From DASQHY01 sp035602605 (GTDB lineage: Bacteria > Acidobacteriota > Terriglobia > Acidiferrales > UBA7541): 64,000 nucleotides of DNA. Made by a program: the position numbers and the translations under genes. Positions 43,801 to 52,617 of the stretch are shown one piece after another. Position 1 is the stretch's first letter. Every line of letters begins with the position of its first letter. The notes below the pieces were generated by a model. The model was not told the origin of the DNA. It searched no databases and saw only the letters and a program-made list of their open reading frames with translations. The DNA lies in assembly GCA_035602605.1 (NCBI GenBank), contig DATNLZ010000121.1, positions 1-64,000 of the forward strand, given 5' to 3'.

Positions 43801-44403
43801 CGACAAACCGTCCACACTGACATTCCAGTCATGCTGCTGGCCTCCGCCGACCTGGAAGTCATCCCAAGCGCTTTCTCCATTGCCGCTCTTCACCTGCGGA
43901 AGCATCATCATGATACTGAACGCGTTCCGCATGCCGCCGCCGATGCCGGCGATGGGAAGCGGCACGTTCTCCACCAGCTCTCGCTCCATCGTGGTGGAGA
44001 CGTCGCTGGACTCGGTCTTGAGCGCAGGCGTCTGGGCGGTCACCTGCACGTTCTCGGTCACTTGACCGATTTCGAGCGTCACGTCAACGCGGATATTGTC
44101 GGCGCTGGACAGGGCGATGTTCGATCGCCTCCAACTCTTGAATCCCGACGCCGAGGCCGTCACCTCATAACTGCCCACGGACAAGTTGGGAATTACATAA
44201 TTTCCACTGCTGGATGTGACCGTCCGCGCTTCCGCGCCGGTAGCCATGTTTTTGGCGACGACCCCTGCGCCGGGAATCACGGCCTGACTCCTGTCGGTCA
44301 CGAGTCCAGTAATAGTTCCCATCGTGGTCTGCGCCGCGCTGATCTGTGACAGTGCCAGGAGCAAAACGACAGAACAAACGGGGTACCAATGCGAACGTGG
44401 CAT
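40849..44403 (-). CDS. Oar-like TonB-dependent outer-membrane receptor
   Basis: The 1184-aa protein starts at ATG 44403, after GGAGGGGG. Signal peptide (VVLLLALSQISAAQ), then an N-terminal carboxypeptidase-regulatory-like Ig domain (GTITGLVTDRSQAVIPGAGV, GNYVIPNLSVGSYEVTASAS), a plug domain (VENVPLPIAGIGGGMRNAFS) and a long barrel ending RTMQFGLKLVF with the terminal aromatic. This architecture is expanded in Acidobacteria. The adjacent glycoside hydrolase suggests an oligosaccharide substrate, but no SusD partner is present. Confidence 0.95.
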   Translation of the reverse strand: MPRSHWYPVCSVVLLLALSQISAAQTTMGTITGLVTDRSQAVIPGAGVVAKNMATGAEARTVTSSSGNYVIPNLSVGSYEVTASASGFKSWRRSNIALSSADNIRVDVTLEIGQVTENVQVTAQTPALKTESSDVSTTMERELVENVPLPIAGIGGGMRNAFSIMMMLPQVKSGNGESAWDDFQVGGGQQHDWNVSVDGLSVEMGWRNHVGYMNRLTPPVDSVQEFRIDTATFKAEDSRASGGKISVTTKSGTNNLHGEVFDYYQSQRFNANSWLNNKLGRPKPIFHRNDFGANLGGPVYLPKLYNGRNKTWFFFSFEGYRFPNTAGVSQLTIPSKKMRTGDFSEWKDSSGVMIPIYDPATTRSDGQGGFIRDPFPGNIIPPERLSPLAKAIAQYFPDPNAPGLRLNYNTVGTGPNKRIENAYLLKLDHSFGTKNRLAVTWSRNGEHFNNAYDTDPLNPLNWGNSLPYPLAGRQYSNGDQYYGNVFRINDTHVISATIVNTLTVGAHRLTHPEHDVTVDKNWGDKLGGAVKNNPYYNASFPPVRFETDNYYGWDSSKLWDEYHTVFGLDENVAWVKGSHSFKFGYSYQFMMLNTNNRNNAAGNFAFNRLETAAPADSSGKSGNAFASFMLGALHSGGFTVPSTGMLRFPYHAVFAQDDWKMTPRLTMNIGLRYEVNIGAFEKHDRMSYFDPSLPNPAADGYPGALRFLGFGPGREGRRNLWNNAAGWGPRIGLAYQVTPKTVVRAGFGIFYASEKAPGLTPSNVGFTSSPSWGSADSGITPAFYWDQGFPAWKAPPFINPGFNAGFGVSWWPAAEIAMLPSTNSWNVAVSRAMGGNFVLDLTYTGSKGTHLASDRVNYMQIPPQYAKLGSLLNKPIDDPAVVALGFTPPFPSFKQLLGSRATLGQSLRMWPQYTGVGTGGMNNHSGNSTYNALIVKVTKRYSGGLSMVADYTWSKLLTDADSSEPWIAGVVGSGVGAGAAQNHWNRRAEKSYGVLDLPHMVKVTAAYDLPFGPKRRFASSGVLGQVIGHWNVAAFIYGQSGYPLGVVDSGFSNFLSAGTPRPNVTSSNWRAPIVGDKFDPANGPYLSRSAFERRTNPTVDPFGNAPRLNGATRSPGRVRENISIARSFPIRERAQLDFRWEIYDLFNLKTWNNPASADLSNPLFGMVTNASGNRTMQFGLKLVF

Positions 44404-44678
44404 GATCAACCCCCTCCATTCTTGGAGTAGATATTATCAGTAGTGAAACGAGAGACAGCAAAGCCTTAGCTAAGATCCGTTGAACCTTTCGGCGAAGCTG
44501 GTTTCATGCTTCAGATTGAACTGGAATTTACGATTTCAACTCCCTGTGCGAAGACCCTACCCCTGCCACCCTCTCGTGTCAAGTTTAGATCTACATTTTG
44601 ATCTACATTTCTTCATTTGCTCCCATTGCCAAGCTCCGTTTGCCTTCTCGCCGCCAATCGCGGGGAATGTAGCGAGAT

Positions 44679-46238
44679 CTACCCTGTTTTGGCAGGGATC
44701 GTTAGCGACGCGACCGCAGCACTTGCCAAGGACAGGCCTGCGCAGATCAACATTACGGTTCGGAATCCAAAGACAAACGCATGGGAAATTGACATCCGGA
44801 TCAGCGCTGCCGTAGCGGAATCTAGACCGGAGGGTAGGTCAAGACCGGCGAGCTTGATCTCGTTCGACCGAACGTACTGGAGAATGTCGGGCAGAACTAG
44901 TCCGCCCGCGAGACTACGATTCAAGCTGGAACTGAATAATTTCACCATCACGATCCCGAGGGTTGCAACGGCAAGTACGCCCGCAACCCGGGCGACCGCG
45001 TTGTTGATGCCCGAGGCGGTGCCGGCACGCTCCTGGTTTACTGCGCTCATAACCACGGTGGTGAGGGGAGCCACGCTAATCGCCATTCCCATACCGAGAA
45101 CAACGAACGCAGGTAAGAATGCTTTCCAATAACTAGCTCCCACACCAGGCACGGCGAACAGAACGAACCCTGCTGCGGCAATGAGCGGCCCGATCACCAG
45201 CGGAGCCCTCGGCCCGTAACGCGTGACCAGTCCACCAGACCAACGCGAAAGAAAGAACATCAGCAGAATTAGCGGGAGCGCGGCAGCACCGGTGGCAGTT
45301 GTCGAGTATCCCTGCACCTGGATAAGGTTCATCGGGAACAAGAAAAAGAAGATGCCAAGAGCAGCGTAGAGAAACAGAGTGAACAGGTTCGCGCCACTAA
45401 AAATGCGTGACTCAAACAGCGCCAGCGGAACCATGGGTGAACTTACCCTGGCCTCAACGAACACGAAACCAATCAGACAGGCGAAGCCGGCGACGAGGCT
45501 TCCGAAAACCACTGGATGACCCCACCCGAGGCTTATAGACTCGATGAGGCCATAGACCACGCCACCCAATCCCACAGTCGCGACCAGGGCTCCCAGCCAA
45601 TCTAAATGCCCGGCAGTGGTGTTGCGGCTTTCGGGAATGCGTCGTAGCGAAATGGTGATCACTGCGGCCGCGAGCGGAATATTGATGAAGAATGCCCAGC
45701 GCCAGGAGGCATGCTCAATAAGCCAGCCGCCGAGAACCGGTCCGACTGCTGTGGTGATGGCAGTGAAGCCGGACCAAGTACCGATCGCCTGGCCGCGGGT
45801 TCGCTTGTCGAAACATGCGCTGATGATCGACAGACTGCCGGGCACGAGAAAGGCAGCTCCCACACCTTGGACACCCCGCGCGATAACCAGCTGTTGAATG
45901 TTCGATGCCACACCGCAGGCGATAGAAGCAGTGGCAAAAATCCCTACACCAGCCAAGAACATGAATCGGCGACCAAACAGGTCGGCGAGGGAGCCACCGA
46001 CGAGAATCAGAGCGCCCAAAAACAACCCGTAAGACTCGACCACCCATTGCACACCGACGACGGTTGCGTGGAGGCTTGCCTGGAGCGCTGGTAAAGCTAC
46101 AGTCACGACGGTACTGTCGATAAAGGCCATGCTGGAACCGAGAATTGTCGCCGCCAAGATCCAACGTCCCGCTTGCGCTGTGCACGGAACCACAGCATTC
46201 ACCGATCGGACTACGGCTTCGTCGCATGGCGGCTTCAT
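44679..46238 (-). CDS. MFS transporter, DHA2 (EmrB/QacA) family
   Basis: This 519-aa inner-membrane drug:H+ antiporter with about 14 helices has motif A LADLFGRRFMFLAGVGIF, motif C-like GPVLGGWLIEHASWRWAFFI and SFIDSTVVTVALPALQASLH at the N-terminus. No regulator or adaptor gene is adjacent on this strand. The divergent neighbour is the response-regulator flavoprotein. The substrate is unknown. Confidence 0.94.
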   Translation of the reverse strand: MKPPCDEAVVRSVNAVVPCTAQAGRWILAATILGSSMAFIDSTVVTVALPALQASLHATVVGVQWVVESYGLFLGALILVGGSLADLFGRRFMFLAGVGIFATASIACGVASNIQQLVIARGVQGVGAAFLVPGSLSIISACFDKRTRGQAIGTWSGFTAITTAVGPVLGGWLIEHASWRWAFFINIPLAAAVITISLRRIPESRNTTAGHLDWLGALVATVGLGGVVYGLIESISLGWGHPVVFGSLVAGFACLIGFVFVEARVSSPMVPLALFESRIFSGANLFTLFLYAALGIFFFLFPMNLIQVQGYSTTATGAAALPLILLMFFLSRWSGGLVTRYGPRAPLVIGPLIAAAGFVLFAVPGVGASYWKAFLPAFVVLGMGMAISVAPLTTVVMSAVNQERAGTASGINNAVARVAGVLAVATLGIVMVKLFSSSLNRSLAGGLVLPDILQYVRSNEIKLAGLDLPSGLDSATAALIRMSISHAFVFGFRTVMLICAGLSLASAAVASLTIPAKTG

Positions 46239-46460
46239 GGAGACTGTCGATGCGTTGGCGCGTCGATAAGGTGCCGAAATGGATCAGAATATCTGTTGGC
46301 AAAAAGTGTAAGGCGCATTGGCAACGCTTGTACCACCCTAGACACATGTATGCCACCGTGAAATCTACCGTGCAACCAAACCGAAGTTCCTTCATCTTAT
46401 GAGGTTGTTTAAGCGGCTCAGAAGTCTAGAATCACCTCCTGCACCAAAACTGGACCGATC

Positions 46461-48131
46461 ATGGCGAAACCAATTTTGCTGAGTGTGGATGACGACTCCG
46501 ATGTGCTGCGGGCAATCGAGCGCGACTTGCGGTCAAAGTACGGTGCCGAATACCGCGTGATAGGAAGCGATTCTCCCGAGGGAGCACTGACCCTTTTGAA
46601 GCAGTTGAAGGTGCGCAACGACAGCGTGGCCCTGCTTCTTGCTGACCAGCGCATGCCTCACATGGATGGTGTCGCATTTCTACAGGAAGGAATGCGGATC
46701 TTCCCCGAGGCGAAGCGCGCACTACTCACCGCCTACGCCGACACGAACGCTGCGATCAGCGCCATCAATCAAGCCAATATCAACTTTTTTTTCTTGAAGC
46801 CGTGGGATCCTCCCACCGAGCACCTCTACCCGCAAATGGATGATTTGCTCGATGATTGGCGCGCTTCCCACCGACCAACATTCGAAGGAATCCGGGTACT
46901 GGGAACACGCTGGTCGCCCCGGTCGTATGAGTTGCGGGACTTTCTGGCGCGCAACCGCGTTCCGTATCAGTGGATTGACGTTGAGCTTTCCGCCAATGAC
47001 CCGGAGACCAAGCGTCTTCTGGAAGCCCTAGGCCCGGAGGTCTCCAGCCTTCCGGTCGTACTCTTCCCGGACGGCACAAAACTTCTTGAGAGCATCCCGG
47101 CGGAAGTCGCTCAAAGGGTCGGGTTGCGGACGCGCGCGCAAACCAGCTTTTACGACTTGGCGATCGTGGGTGGAGGGCCGGCTGGCCTGGCTGCCGCTGT
47201 ATATGGCGCATCGGAAGGCTTGCACACGGTGATGATCGAGCGCGAAGCCCCAGGTGGCCAGGCAGGAATGAGTGCGCGCATTGAGAATTATCTTGGATTT
47301 CCGATGGGGCTCAGTGGTGGCGATCTGGCCCGGCGTGCGGTTGTGCAGGCCCAGCGTTTTGGAGTGGAAATCCTGTCGCCGCAGGAAGCTGTCGGCGTTC
47401 GAACCGAAGGGTCTTACCGGTTCATCAAGTTGGCCGACGACAACGAGATCTCCTGCCACGCCTTGATGATCGCCACAGGAGTACAGTGGCGGCGCCTGGA
47501 AGCTCCGGGAATCGATCGGTTGCAGGGGGCGGGTATCTACTATGGCGGTGGTGCCACGGAAGCGCTGTCTTGCAAGGGCGAAATCGTGTACGTGGTGGGC
47601 GGCGCGAATTCGGCGGGCCAAGCAGCAATGAACTTCGCGATGTACGCAGACCGCGTGGTAATCCTAGTGCGAGGGAGCTCTCTTGCGAGCACCATGTCCC
47701 AGTATCTGATCGACCAGATTAAGGAGACGTCCAACATTCAGATTTGGGCACACGCTAGTGTGGCCGAGGCACATGGGGAAACACACCTGGAGGAGATTGC
47801 GGTCCTATGTTCGGATACCAACAAGGTGGAGCGCGTGCCGGCGAGTGCGATGTTCATCTTTATTGGAGCGCTGCCGCGAACCGACTGGCTGGAAAATGTC
47901 GTCGAGCGCGACGAACGCGGGTTCATCCTGACGGGTCCCGACCTTCTGCGAGACGGGCAGCGCCGCAAGGGCTGGGCGCTCGATAGAGATCCATTCCTGC
48001 TGGAGACAAATGTTCCCGGTCTTTTTGCGGTAGGCGATGTGCGGCATGGTTCGGTGAAAAGGGTGGCTTCCGGGGTCGGTGAAGGGTCGGTGGCGGTACA
48101 GTTCATCCATCAATATTTGAGCAAGGTATAA
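46461..48131 (+). CDS. Response regulator fused to glutaredoxin-like and thioredoxin-reductase-like domains
   Basis: The 556 aa form three parts. Residues 1-125 are a receiver domain: acidic D10-D12, phosphoacceptor D62 in LLLADQRMPHMDG, T90, K113. Residues about 143-222 are glutaredoxin/thioredoxin-like (IRVLGTRWSPRSYELRDFL, SLPVVLFPDG), but the CxxC site reads SPRS. Residues 230-556 are a TrxR-like FAD/NADPH reductase (AIVGGGPAGLAAAVYGASEG, VVGGANSAGQAAMNFA, GLFAVGDVRHGSVKRVASGV), where the canonical CATC is replaced by GGGA in YYGGGATEALSCKG. Both redox centres are thus missing. The kinase gene follows with no gap. Domain-level annotation of this kind is known; the function is not. Confidence 0.9.
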   Translation: MAKPILLSVDDDSDVLRAIERDLRSKYGAEYRVIGSDSPEGALTLLKQLKVRNDSVALLLADQRMPHMDGVAFLQEGMRIFPEAKRALLTAYADTNAAISAINQANINFFFLKPWDPPTEHLYPQMDDLLDDWRASHRPTFEGIRVLGTRWSPRSYELRDFLARNRVPYQWIDVELSANDPETKRLLEALGPEVSSLPVVLFPDGTKLLESIPAEVAQRVGLRTRAQTSFYDLAIVGGGPAGLAAAVYGASEGLHTVMIEREAPGGQAGMSARIENYLGFPMGLSGGDLARRAVVQAQRFGVEILSPQEAVGVRTEGSYRFIKLADDNEISCHALMIATGVQWRRLEAPGIDRLQGAGIYYGGGATEALSCKGEIVYVVGGANSAGQAAMNFAMYADRVVILVRGSSLASTMSQYLIDQIKETSNIQIWAHASVAEAHGETHLEEIAVLCSDTNKVERVPASAMFIFIGALPRTDWLENVVERDERGFILTGPDLLRDGQRRKGWALDRDPFLLETNVPGLFAVGDVRHGSVKRVASGVGEGSVAVQFIHQYLSKV

Positions 48132-49517
48132 ATGGTCGAAACATCGGAACTGCTCCGCGTCCCGGTATTCGTCGATCTGCCCGACGATCAGATTGCCTGG
48201 TTCATCGGCAATGCGGAAGAGATGCGTCTCAAGGCGGGTGACACATACTTTCGCCAGGGCGATCCGGCGGACGCCATGTTCGTTGTCCTGGAAGGACAAG
48301 TCCAGGCGCGCGGCGAAATCGGTGGCGAAACCGTCGTCATCGCGATGAAACCGGGCGACGTGACCGGGGTGCTGCCCTTCTCCAGAATGAAGCAGTTTAC
48401 CGTGGGCGCGCGAGCACTCACCGACGCCCGCGTCCTGCGTTTTCCTTCTTCACTTTTTCCCGATCTTGTGCAGAAGATGCCCGAGCTGGCGCAGCGTCTG
48501 GTCGGCCTGATGTCCGACAGAATTCGCGAAACCACGCGCCTTGAGCAGCAACGCGAGCGCTTGGCTTCTTTAGGAAAACTTTCGGCAGGACTCGCGCATG
48601 AACTCAACAATCCAGCTTCCGCCGCTAAGCGCGCCACCAGCCAGCTGCGCGACATGCTCAAAAAAATCCGCGACGCAAGCCACGAATTGGGTAGGCGCGA
48701 TCTCACCGCTGCCCAGAAATCAGAAATCGAAAAGCTGGAAGCCTCCTTCGTCCAAAGCAACGAAGTTCCACCCGATCCGCTAGCCGTAAGTGACCTCGAA
48801 GACCACATTGATTCCTTGCTGCGCAGTCACGGACAGAACGACCTGTGGCAAATGGCAGCCGATCTGGCGCGCAAGAACGTCCAGCCGGAAGCGCTCGAAT
48901 CGTTGTTCGCCATCCTCGATTCAGATACCGCCCGAGCCGCCCTCGTGAGGATCGCTGCTTCGGTGGAAGTCGCCACCCTCCTGAACGAAATCGAGAGCGG
49001 TACGTCGCGAATTTCAGACCTGATCCGTGCCATCAAGGAATACACCTTCATGGACCAGACGCCCATCCAAAACGTCGATATCGTGAAAAGCCTGGAAACC
49101 ACGCTTACCATCCTGAACCACAAGCTCAAACGCGGAATAGTGGTCGAGCGCGACTATCAGCGCGTTCCCCTACTTGTGAATTCATTCGGCAGCGAGCTGA
49201 ATCAGGTTTGGACCAACATCATCGACAATGCCATTGACGCGATGGGCGGTACAGGCGAGCTTCGAGTTCGAACCTATCGCGAGGACAATTGCGTCGTGGT
49301 TGAGATCGCCGATAATGGTCCGGGGATTTCACCCGAGACACGGTCGCACATCTTCGAACCGTTCTTCACCACCAAGGGAGTGGGGGAAGGAACAGGGCTT
49401 GGCCTCGACACTGTTCAGCGAATTGTGAAGAAGCACAGGGGCAACATTCAAGTCAGCTCGAAACCCGGCGACACACGGTTTCAAGTTTGGCTTCCGCTAG
49501 CGGAGGGCCTGACTTAG
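48132..49517 (+). CDS. Histidine kinase with N-terminal cNMP-binding-type domain
   Basis: This 461-aa protein has a CRP-like sensory domain at 1-125 (DLPDDQIAWFIGNAEEMRLK, GDTYFRQGDPADAMFVVLEG), a HisKA-type helix with His156 in LSAGLAHELNNPASAAKRA, a long helical linker, and a HATPase domain with WTNIIDNAIDAMGG, EIADNGPGISPE and GEGTGLGLDTVQRI. There are no membrane helices, so it is cytosolic. The ATG directly follows the TAA of the flavoprotein/receiver gene, so the two are probably co-translated kinase and target. Confidence 0.93.
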   Translation: MVETSELLRVPVFVDLPDDQIAWFIGNAEEMRLKAGDTYFRQGDPADAMFVVLEGQVQARGEIGGETVVIAMKPGDVTGVLPFSRMKQFTVGARALTDARVLRFPSSLFPDLVQKMPELAQRLVGLMSDRIRETTRLEQQRERLASLGKLSAGLAHELNNPASAAKRATSQLRDMLKKIRDASHELGRRDLTAAQKSEIEKLEASFVQSNEVPPDPLAVSDLEDHIDSLLRSHGQNDLWQMAADLARKNVQPEALESLFAILDSDTARAALVRIAASVEVATLLNEIESGTSRISDLIRAIKEYTFMDQTPIQNVDIVKSLETTLTILNHKLKRGIVVERDYQRVPLLVNSFGSELNQVWTNIIDNAIDAMGGTGELRVRTYREDNCVVVEIADNGPGISPETRSHIFEPFFTTKGVGEGTGLGLDTVQRIVKKHRGNIQVSSKPGDTRFQVWLPLAEGLT

Positions 49518-49870
49518 GATTGTCTCGATCTCAGGCCTTGGCTTTGCCCTGGCCGCGAGCAGCGGCTTCGCCCTGGCAACCGACTCCTCGCGGTACTGGG
49601 CGAGGCGCTCTGGCCGAGCATCAGCGAGAGCGCGCTTCGTCGCCTCTGCTTCTTCGATGCCCGTCACGGCTTCTACGTTATTTCTGCCTCCCCTCTACGA
49701 CGACCCTCGCGTTGAGACTTCTCCTAATCGTCGATCTTTGCCCAAGTCCTGCGAGGAGAGGTGAGCTACTTGATGAAAATTTCCGCGTGCTGTTGTCGAT
49801 TCCAGCCATCTCGTCTCGACTATTTGTTGAAATCACGGCGAGCCGGACTCGCAACGAAAGGAGAAATTAC
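49518..49870. other. Interval between kinase and phosphatase genes
   Basis: No gene is supported on the plus strand. On the minus strand an open frame of about 65 codons lies between two TAG stops, the last overlapping the kinase 3' end. It reads GIEEAEATKRALADARPERL, AQYREESVARAKPLLAARAK and PRPEIETILSQALR. The composition is protein-like (charged, helical), but I recognise no family and the only start would be an internal GTG. It could be a gene fragment. Confidence 0.35.
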
Positions 49871-50692
49871 GTGAGCAGCTTGTTGCAAGCAATGCCGAGC
49901 GAGAGGCCAATCGTCTTTACGGGCCTTTGCGGTGCCCCAGTCAAGGCTGGGAAGGAGCTAGGGCTTGCCCTCACTATCCAAAACATACTTGTCCCCGCGG
50001 TCGCCTATGAAGATAAACATGTTGAGGTGTACGGGCAAACGATTCCAAAGGAGGACCTGGGAGGAGATCTGGTGGACCTCGTGGCAGCCGGTCGTGACAT
50101 CATTGCCTATGTGGCGGATGTTTCCGGCCACGGTCTGAGCGCAGCCGTACTGATGGGGATGGTAAAAACAGCGGTGCGCTACGGCTTGGACCTCGGCCAG
50201 GCCTTGCCGGTACTTCTCGACGGCCTGAACCGCGTACTGCCCGCCGTCAAAGAGCCGAACATGTATGCCACTCTTGCCGGCTTGCGATTTGACGGATCGA
50301 ACGAAGTGGAGTACATCACGGCGGGGCATGTTCCTTTGCTGCACTACCGGCGCCGTCAAAGGGATATAGTCCGTTGTCGTTCCACAGCCCAATTTCCATT
50401 GGGCTTGTTCGAAGATGCCGGCTACATGAGCAGGCGAGTCCGATACGAGGCTGGAGACGTGTTCGCCCTGGTCACCGACGGTGTTGTGGAAGCGACCGAC
50501 GAGCACGAAGCCCAGTTCGGATTCGAACGGCTGGAACAGATACTTTGCGATTCTGCAGAACGTCCTTTATCAGAGATCTTCGAAGCGGCTCTCGCGGCTG
50601 TCACACGGCACGGAATACAGCAGGATGACCAAACCCTGTTGCTGGTTCGCGCACTCACGTCGGGGAGGCAAGCCCAGGCGGGATCGATGTAG
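49871..50692 (+). CDS. SpoIIE/RsbU-type PP2C phosphatase
   Basis: GTG 49871 with AAAGGAG eight bases upstream gives 273 aa. The SpoIIE domain shows DLGGDLVDLVAAGRDIIAYV, ADVSGHGLSAAVLMGMVKTA, EPNMYATLAGLRFDG, YITAGHVPLLHY and FALVTDGVVEATDEHEAQFG, with the metal-binding Asp residues in place. The first 70 aa match no sensor domain I know. Such phosphatases act on anti-sigma-antagonist proteins. No antagonist gene is visible, but a sigma-factor gene begins 82 bases downstream and the two-component pair lies upstream. Confidence 0.88.
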   Translation: MSSLLQAMPSERPIVFTGLCGAPVKAGKELGLALTIQNILVPAVAYEDKHVEVYGQTIPKEDLGGDLVDLVAAGRDIIAYVADVSGHGLSAAVLMGMVKTAVRYGLDLGQALPVLLDGLNRVLPAVKEPNMYATLAGLRFDGSNEVEYITAGHVPLLHYRRRQRDIVRCRSTAQFPLGLFEDAGYMSRRVRYEAGDVFALVTDGVVEATDEHEAQFGFERLEQILCDSAERPLSEIFEAALAAVTRHGIQQDDQTLLLVRALTSGRQAQAGSM

Positions 50693-50774
50693 GTAAGGGA
50701 AGCTAACACCTGAGTGGAGCATGGCAATGCAGCTGATCAGGAAGTGCAAGCAGGTGTAATCGAGGCAGCCGCTG

Positions 50775-52028
50775 ATGAGCGATTACACTGCTGAAGAAGT
50801 GCGCGAAAAGGTGGACGCCGTCTATCGGTCCGATTCACGTCGTGTCCTTGCAACTCTGATCCGTCTGCTCGGGGACTTCGATCTTGCCGAAGAGGCGCTC
50901 CACAATGCCTTCATGGCGGCCATAGAGCAATGGCCGCGCGATGGCGTGCCCGATAGTCCTCGGGCGTGGCTCGTTTCCGCGGGCCGATTCAAGGCTATTG
51001 ACAGCTTGCGGCGGCGCGCGCGGTTCGATGCGGCCCGCGCGGATATTGCCAAGCGACTCGACGCTGTCTCCTTCGACGCCACGGCTCGGGAAGACCAGGA
51101 CATCGAGGACGACCGGCTGCGGCTGGTCTTCACGTGCTGCCATCCAGCTCTTCCGCCGGATGCCCAGGTGGCGCTGACGCTGCGCGAAGTATGCGGCCTC
51201 AGGACTGAGGAGATCGCGACTGCCTTCCTCACCACTCCGCCGACGATTGCCCAGCGCATTGTGCGCGCCAAGGGGAAGATCCGCGACGCTCACATTCCTT
51301 ACGAGGTGCCGTCGCGGGCCGACTTGGCCGGCCGGCTGGACTCCGTGCTCCGGGTAATCTATCTAGTGTTTACGGAGGGATACTCTGCGTCGTCGGGTGA
51401 CTTGCTGACGCGGCCCGATCTATCGGGCGAGGCGATCCGCCTGGGTCGGTTGATCGTCGAGCTGCTGCCGGAACCTGAAGGCGTGGGACTGCTGGCGTTA
51501 ATGTTGCTGCAGGAATCGCGTCGCGGTACGCGTACATCGCCGGCCGGCGAGCTGGTTCTGCTACAGGACCAAGACCGTTCCCTTTGGAACCGGGATCAGA
51601 TCACCGAAGGGATAGCGCTGGTGGAACGGGCCCTCGCGTCGCGCCGGTTCGGTCCGTACACCCTCCAGGCGTCGATCGCGGCGGTGCACGCCGAGGCTCC
51701 CAGCGCTGCCGCAACGGACTGGGCCCAGATTGCCGGACTTTACGACGTGCTGCTGCGGGCGGAGCCGTCACCGGTGGTCGAGTTGAACCGGGCCGTCGCC
51801 GTGGCGATGCGCGACGGTCCTTCGGCAGGTCTCACCCTTGTCGATGCCATCCTGGCCCGCGGCGATCTGCAGGACTACCACCTGGCACACTCCGCGCGGG
51901 CGGAACTATGCCTGCGATTGGGAAGAACGGCGGAGGCGCGAGCCTCCTATCAACGGGCCCTTGAGCTCGCCCGGCAGGAGCCGGAGCGGCGGTTTCTCGA
52001 GCGGCGGCTTTCCGGTCTGCCGGCCTGA
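50775..52028 (+). CDS. ECF-family sigma factor with C-terminal extension (ECF42 type)
   Basis: The 417 aa have sigma region 2 (LATLIRLLGDFDLAEEALHN, WLVSAGRFKAIDSLRRRARF), region 4 (LTLREVCGLRTEEIATAFLT, APP-like TTPPTIAQRIVRAKGKIR), and then a 230-aa TPR-like helical extension (VYLVFTEGYSASSG-type segment, SPVVELNRAVAVAMRDGP, LCLRLGRTAEARASYQRALE). This extension and the following DGPF gene are diagnostic of ECF42 sigma factors, which lack a classical anti-sigma factor and use the extension for control. Confidence 0.93.
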   Translation: MSDYTAEEVREKVDAVYRSDSRRVLATLIRLLGDFDLAEEALHNAFMAAIEQWPRDGVPDSPRAWLVSAGRFKAIDSLRRRARFDAARADIAKRLDAVSFDATAREDQDIEDDRLRLVFTCCHPALPPDAQVALTLREVCGLRTEEIATAFLTTPPTIAQRIVRAKGKIRDAHIPYEVPSRADLAGRLDSVLRVIYLVFTEGYSASSGDLLTRPDLSGEAIRLGRLIVELLPEPEGVGLLALMLLQESRRGTRTSPAGELVLLQDQDRSLWNRDQITEGIALVERALASRRFGPYTLQASIAAVHAEAPSAAATDWAQIAGLYDVLLRAEPSPVVELNRAVAVAMRDGPSAGLTLVDAILARGDLQDYHLAHSARAELCLRLGRTAEARASYQRALELARQEPERRFLERRLSGLPA

Positions 52029-52135
52029 AACGGCGAACAAAGATTTTGCCTTGGGCACATCCGTTGTCGATTTCGAGCTTTCCCGAGCGACTATGTATTG
52101 AACGCAGAAGTTCAACCACGACTGAGGAGGCCGCT

Positions 52136-52492
52136 ATGAAGTACCTATGCCTTGTGTACGGCGAAGAGAAGAAGATCGGAGCCATGTCCGACGACGAATG
52201 CATGGCCTACGATGAGGCGCTCCGGAACCGCGGTCAGTGCCTTGCCTCGGAGGCCCTTCAGCCGGTTCAGACCGCCACCACCGTGCGGGTTCGCAACGGC
52301 AAAGTGTCCATCAGTGACGGCCCTTACGCCGAGACCAATGAGCAGTTGGCCGGGTTCTATTTGGTTGACGCCAGGGACCTGAACGACGCCATCCAGATCG
52401 CCTCGGAAATACCGCCGGCTCGCGTGGGCAGCGTCGAGGTGCGGCCAATCAGAGAGCTGGCGACCACTAGCGGCGAGCGAAGGCGGTCATAG
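52136..52492 (+). CDS. YCII/DGPF-domain protein
   Basis: The 118-aa protein begins MKYLCLVYGEEKKIGAMSDD and contains VSISDGPYAETNEQLAGFYL, a form of the DGPFAETKE signature that names the family. GAGGAGG lies five bases before the ATG. DGPF genes are the usual neighbours and targets of ECF42 sigma factors such as the one just upstream. The fold is a ferredoxin-like dimer; no reaction is established. Confidence 0.92.
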   Translation: MKYLCLVYGEEKKIGAMSDDECMAYDEALRNRGQCLASEALQPVQTATTVRVRNGKVSISDGPYAETNEQLAGFYLVDARDLNDAIQIASEIPPARVGSVEVRPIRELATTSGERRRS

Positions 52493-52617
52493 CCGGGAAT
52501 GCTTCGCCCTGCCGTCATCACTCGCGGTAGGCGGCGGCGCTGGCGGTGACAAGACTTCGGCCTTCGGTACGAGCGCCGAGCATCGTAGCAGCCCGCAATG
52601 AAGACAAGGAGTAAACC

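Noticed and set aside
41719..44349. An 876-codon open frame antisense to the TonB receptor gene
   Set aside because: It mirrors the receptor frame in GC-rich DNA, shows no domain, and its translation is dominated by Arg/His/Ala repeats typical of shadow frames.
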